Assembly: GCA_002364245.1 (NCBI GenBank)
Contig: DEXR01000023.1
Coordinates: 7,561 to 30,426 of the forward strand
DNA from: Flavobacteriaceae bacterium UBA3179
GTDB lineage: Bacteria; Bacteroidota; Bacteroidia; Flavobacteriales; Flavobacteriaceae
Reading direction: 5' to 3'
Length of the DNA: 22,866 bases
Positions 22,553 through 22,866 of this stretch are shown in pieces; within the stretch, counting starts at the first letter, position 1; each line of letters starts with the position of its first letter. The position numbers and the translations under genes are program-made. The notes under the pieces were generated by a model, which was not told the origin of the DNA, did not search any database, and was given only the letters and a program-made list of their open reading frames with translations.

Positions 22553-22866
22553 ATGCGAAAATTGATTTCAAAAAAGAAACCCGCTTACGAAATTACAGAA
22601 GCATTATCTAGTTACTTAACTAAGCATGGTCGTAACAGTAAAATCACAATATATTATGACGATTTGCTTCGGTTTCAAGGTTCAGTTTCCATTTATGATA
22701 AACACGGAAACGACACCCTTTGGATCAGTGTGTATTATTCTGAATTTGAACGTGAAGAAATAGATGCCAGCTTAAAACGAATGTACTCTATTTTACATTC
22801 AGATGGTAGTGACTCCTTATTGCCTTACCTTAGTATAGATAGTATCGATTTTTGCACCTTCGGAAA
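22553..22866 (+). CDS. Hypothetical protein, N-terminal part (partial)
   Basis: The first 104 codons of a gene that runs off the right edge; ATG at 22553-22555. The protein begins with a basic stretch (MRKLISKKK), then ITEALSSYLTKHGR, a DDLLRFQGSVSIYDKHGNDTLW segment, and ends in DSIDFCTFG. No signal peptide or membrane segment; it looks cytosolic. I recognise no characterised domain; I have the impression of a conserved hypothetical family in Flavobacteriia but cannot confirm it. Codon use resembles its neighbours. Confidence 0.7.
   Translation, partial: MRKLISKKKPAYEITEALSSYLTKHGRNSKITIYYDDLLRFQGSVSIYDKHGNDTLWISVYYSEFEREEIDASLKRMYSILHSDGSDSLLPYLSIDSIDFCTFG

Noticed and set aside
1..22866. 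CRISPR arrays, insertion sequences, integrases or phage genes.
   Set aside because: No regular repeat-spacer arrays and no transposase or integrase coding sequences were seen on either strand.

Overview
This AT-rich window lacks Shine-Dalgarno sequences and contains several promoters of the Bacteroidetes TAnnTTTG type. Its gene set (DUF2723 protein, flexirubin/aryl-polyene genes, a tyrosine ammonia lyase closely resembling the Flavobacterium johnsoniae enzyme as I remember it) points to a member of the Flavobacteriaceae. The genus cannot be told from the sequence.

Positions 1-11956 (minus strand) hold one long, tightly packed operon of the aryl-polyene/flexirubin type. In order of transcription it encodes: an aromatic amino acid ammonia lyase (aryl starter), a FabG-like ketoreductase, a LpxL/HtrB-like acyltransferase, an ApeP-like dehydratase, an intact ketosynthase followed by a half-length ketosynthase-like protein, an acyl carrier protein, a second intact ketosynthase followed by a catalytically degenerate chain-length-factor-like protein, a membrane-anchored CE4 deacetylase, a LolA-like lipoprotein carrier, a FabZ-like dehydratase, a GT2-DUF2062 glycosyltransferase and the start of an RND/MMPL exporter cut by the window edge. 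Genes overlap or nearly touch; the exceptions are 54- and 85-nt gaps. Together they can make an arylpolyene acid on an ACP, transfer it to a lipid-like acceptor and move it to the outer membrane. The dialkylresorcinol genes of flexirubin (darA/darB) and an aryl-CoA/ACP ligase are not in the window.

At 12064-13302 a divergent FAD-dependent halogenase-like gene probably decorates the pigment. Positions 13303-13732 are non-coding: a terminator, a truncated tRNA-Gln copy, a REP-like palindrome, an intact tRNA-Gln(TTG) with its own promoter and terminator, and a promoter for the next gene.

Positions 13733-17660 carry a GT-C-like DUF2723 membrane protein and a soluble CE4 deacetylase. A convergent gene (17653-19095, minus) encodes a secreted beta-rich surface protein; its probable terminator lies inside the deacetylase coding sequence. 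The 479-nt gap 19096-19574 has two look-alike terminator hairpins with no gene in front of them, which may end small RNAs. DNA polymerase I (19575-22412) has all three active domains, is followed by a strong terminator, and the window ends within a conserved-looking hypothetical gene.

The main points of interest are in the pigment operon. Two dehydratase homologues each lack a different half of the catalytic His/Glu pair. Two intact ketosynthases are each followed by a degenerate partner.
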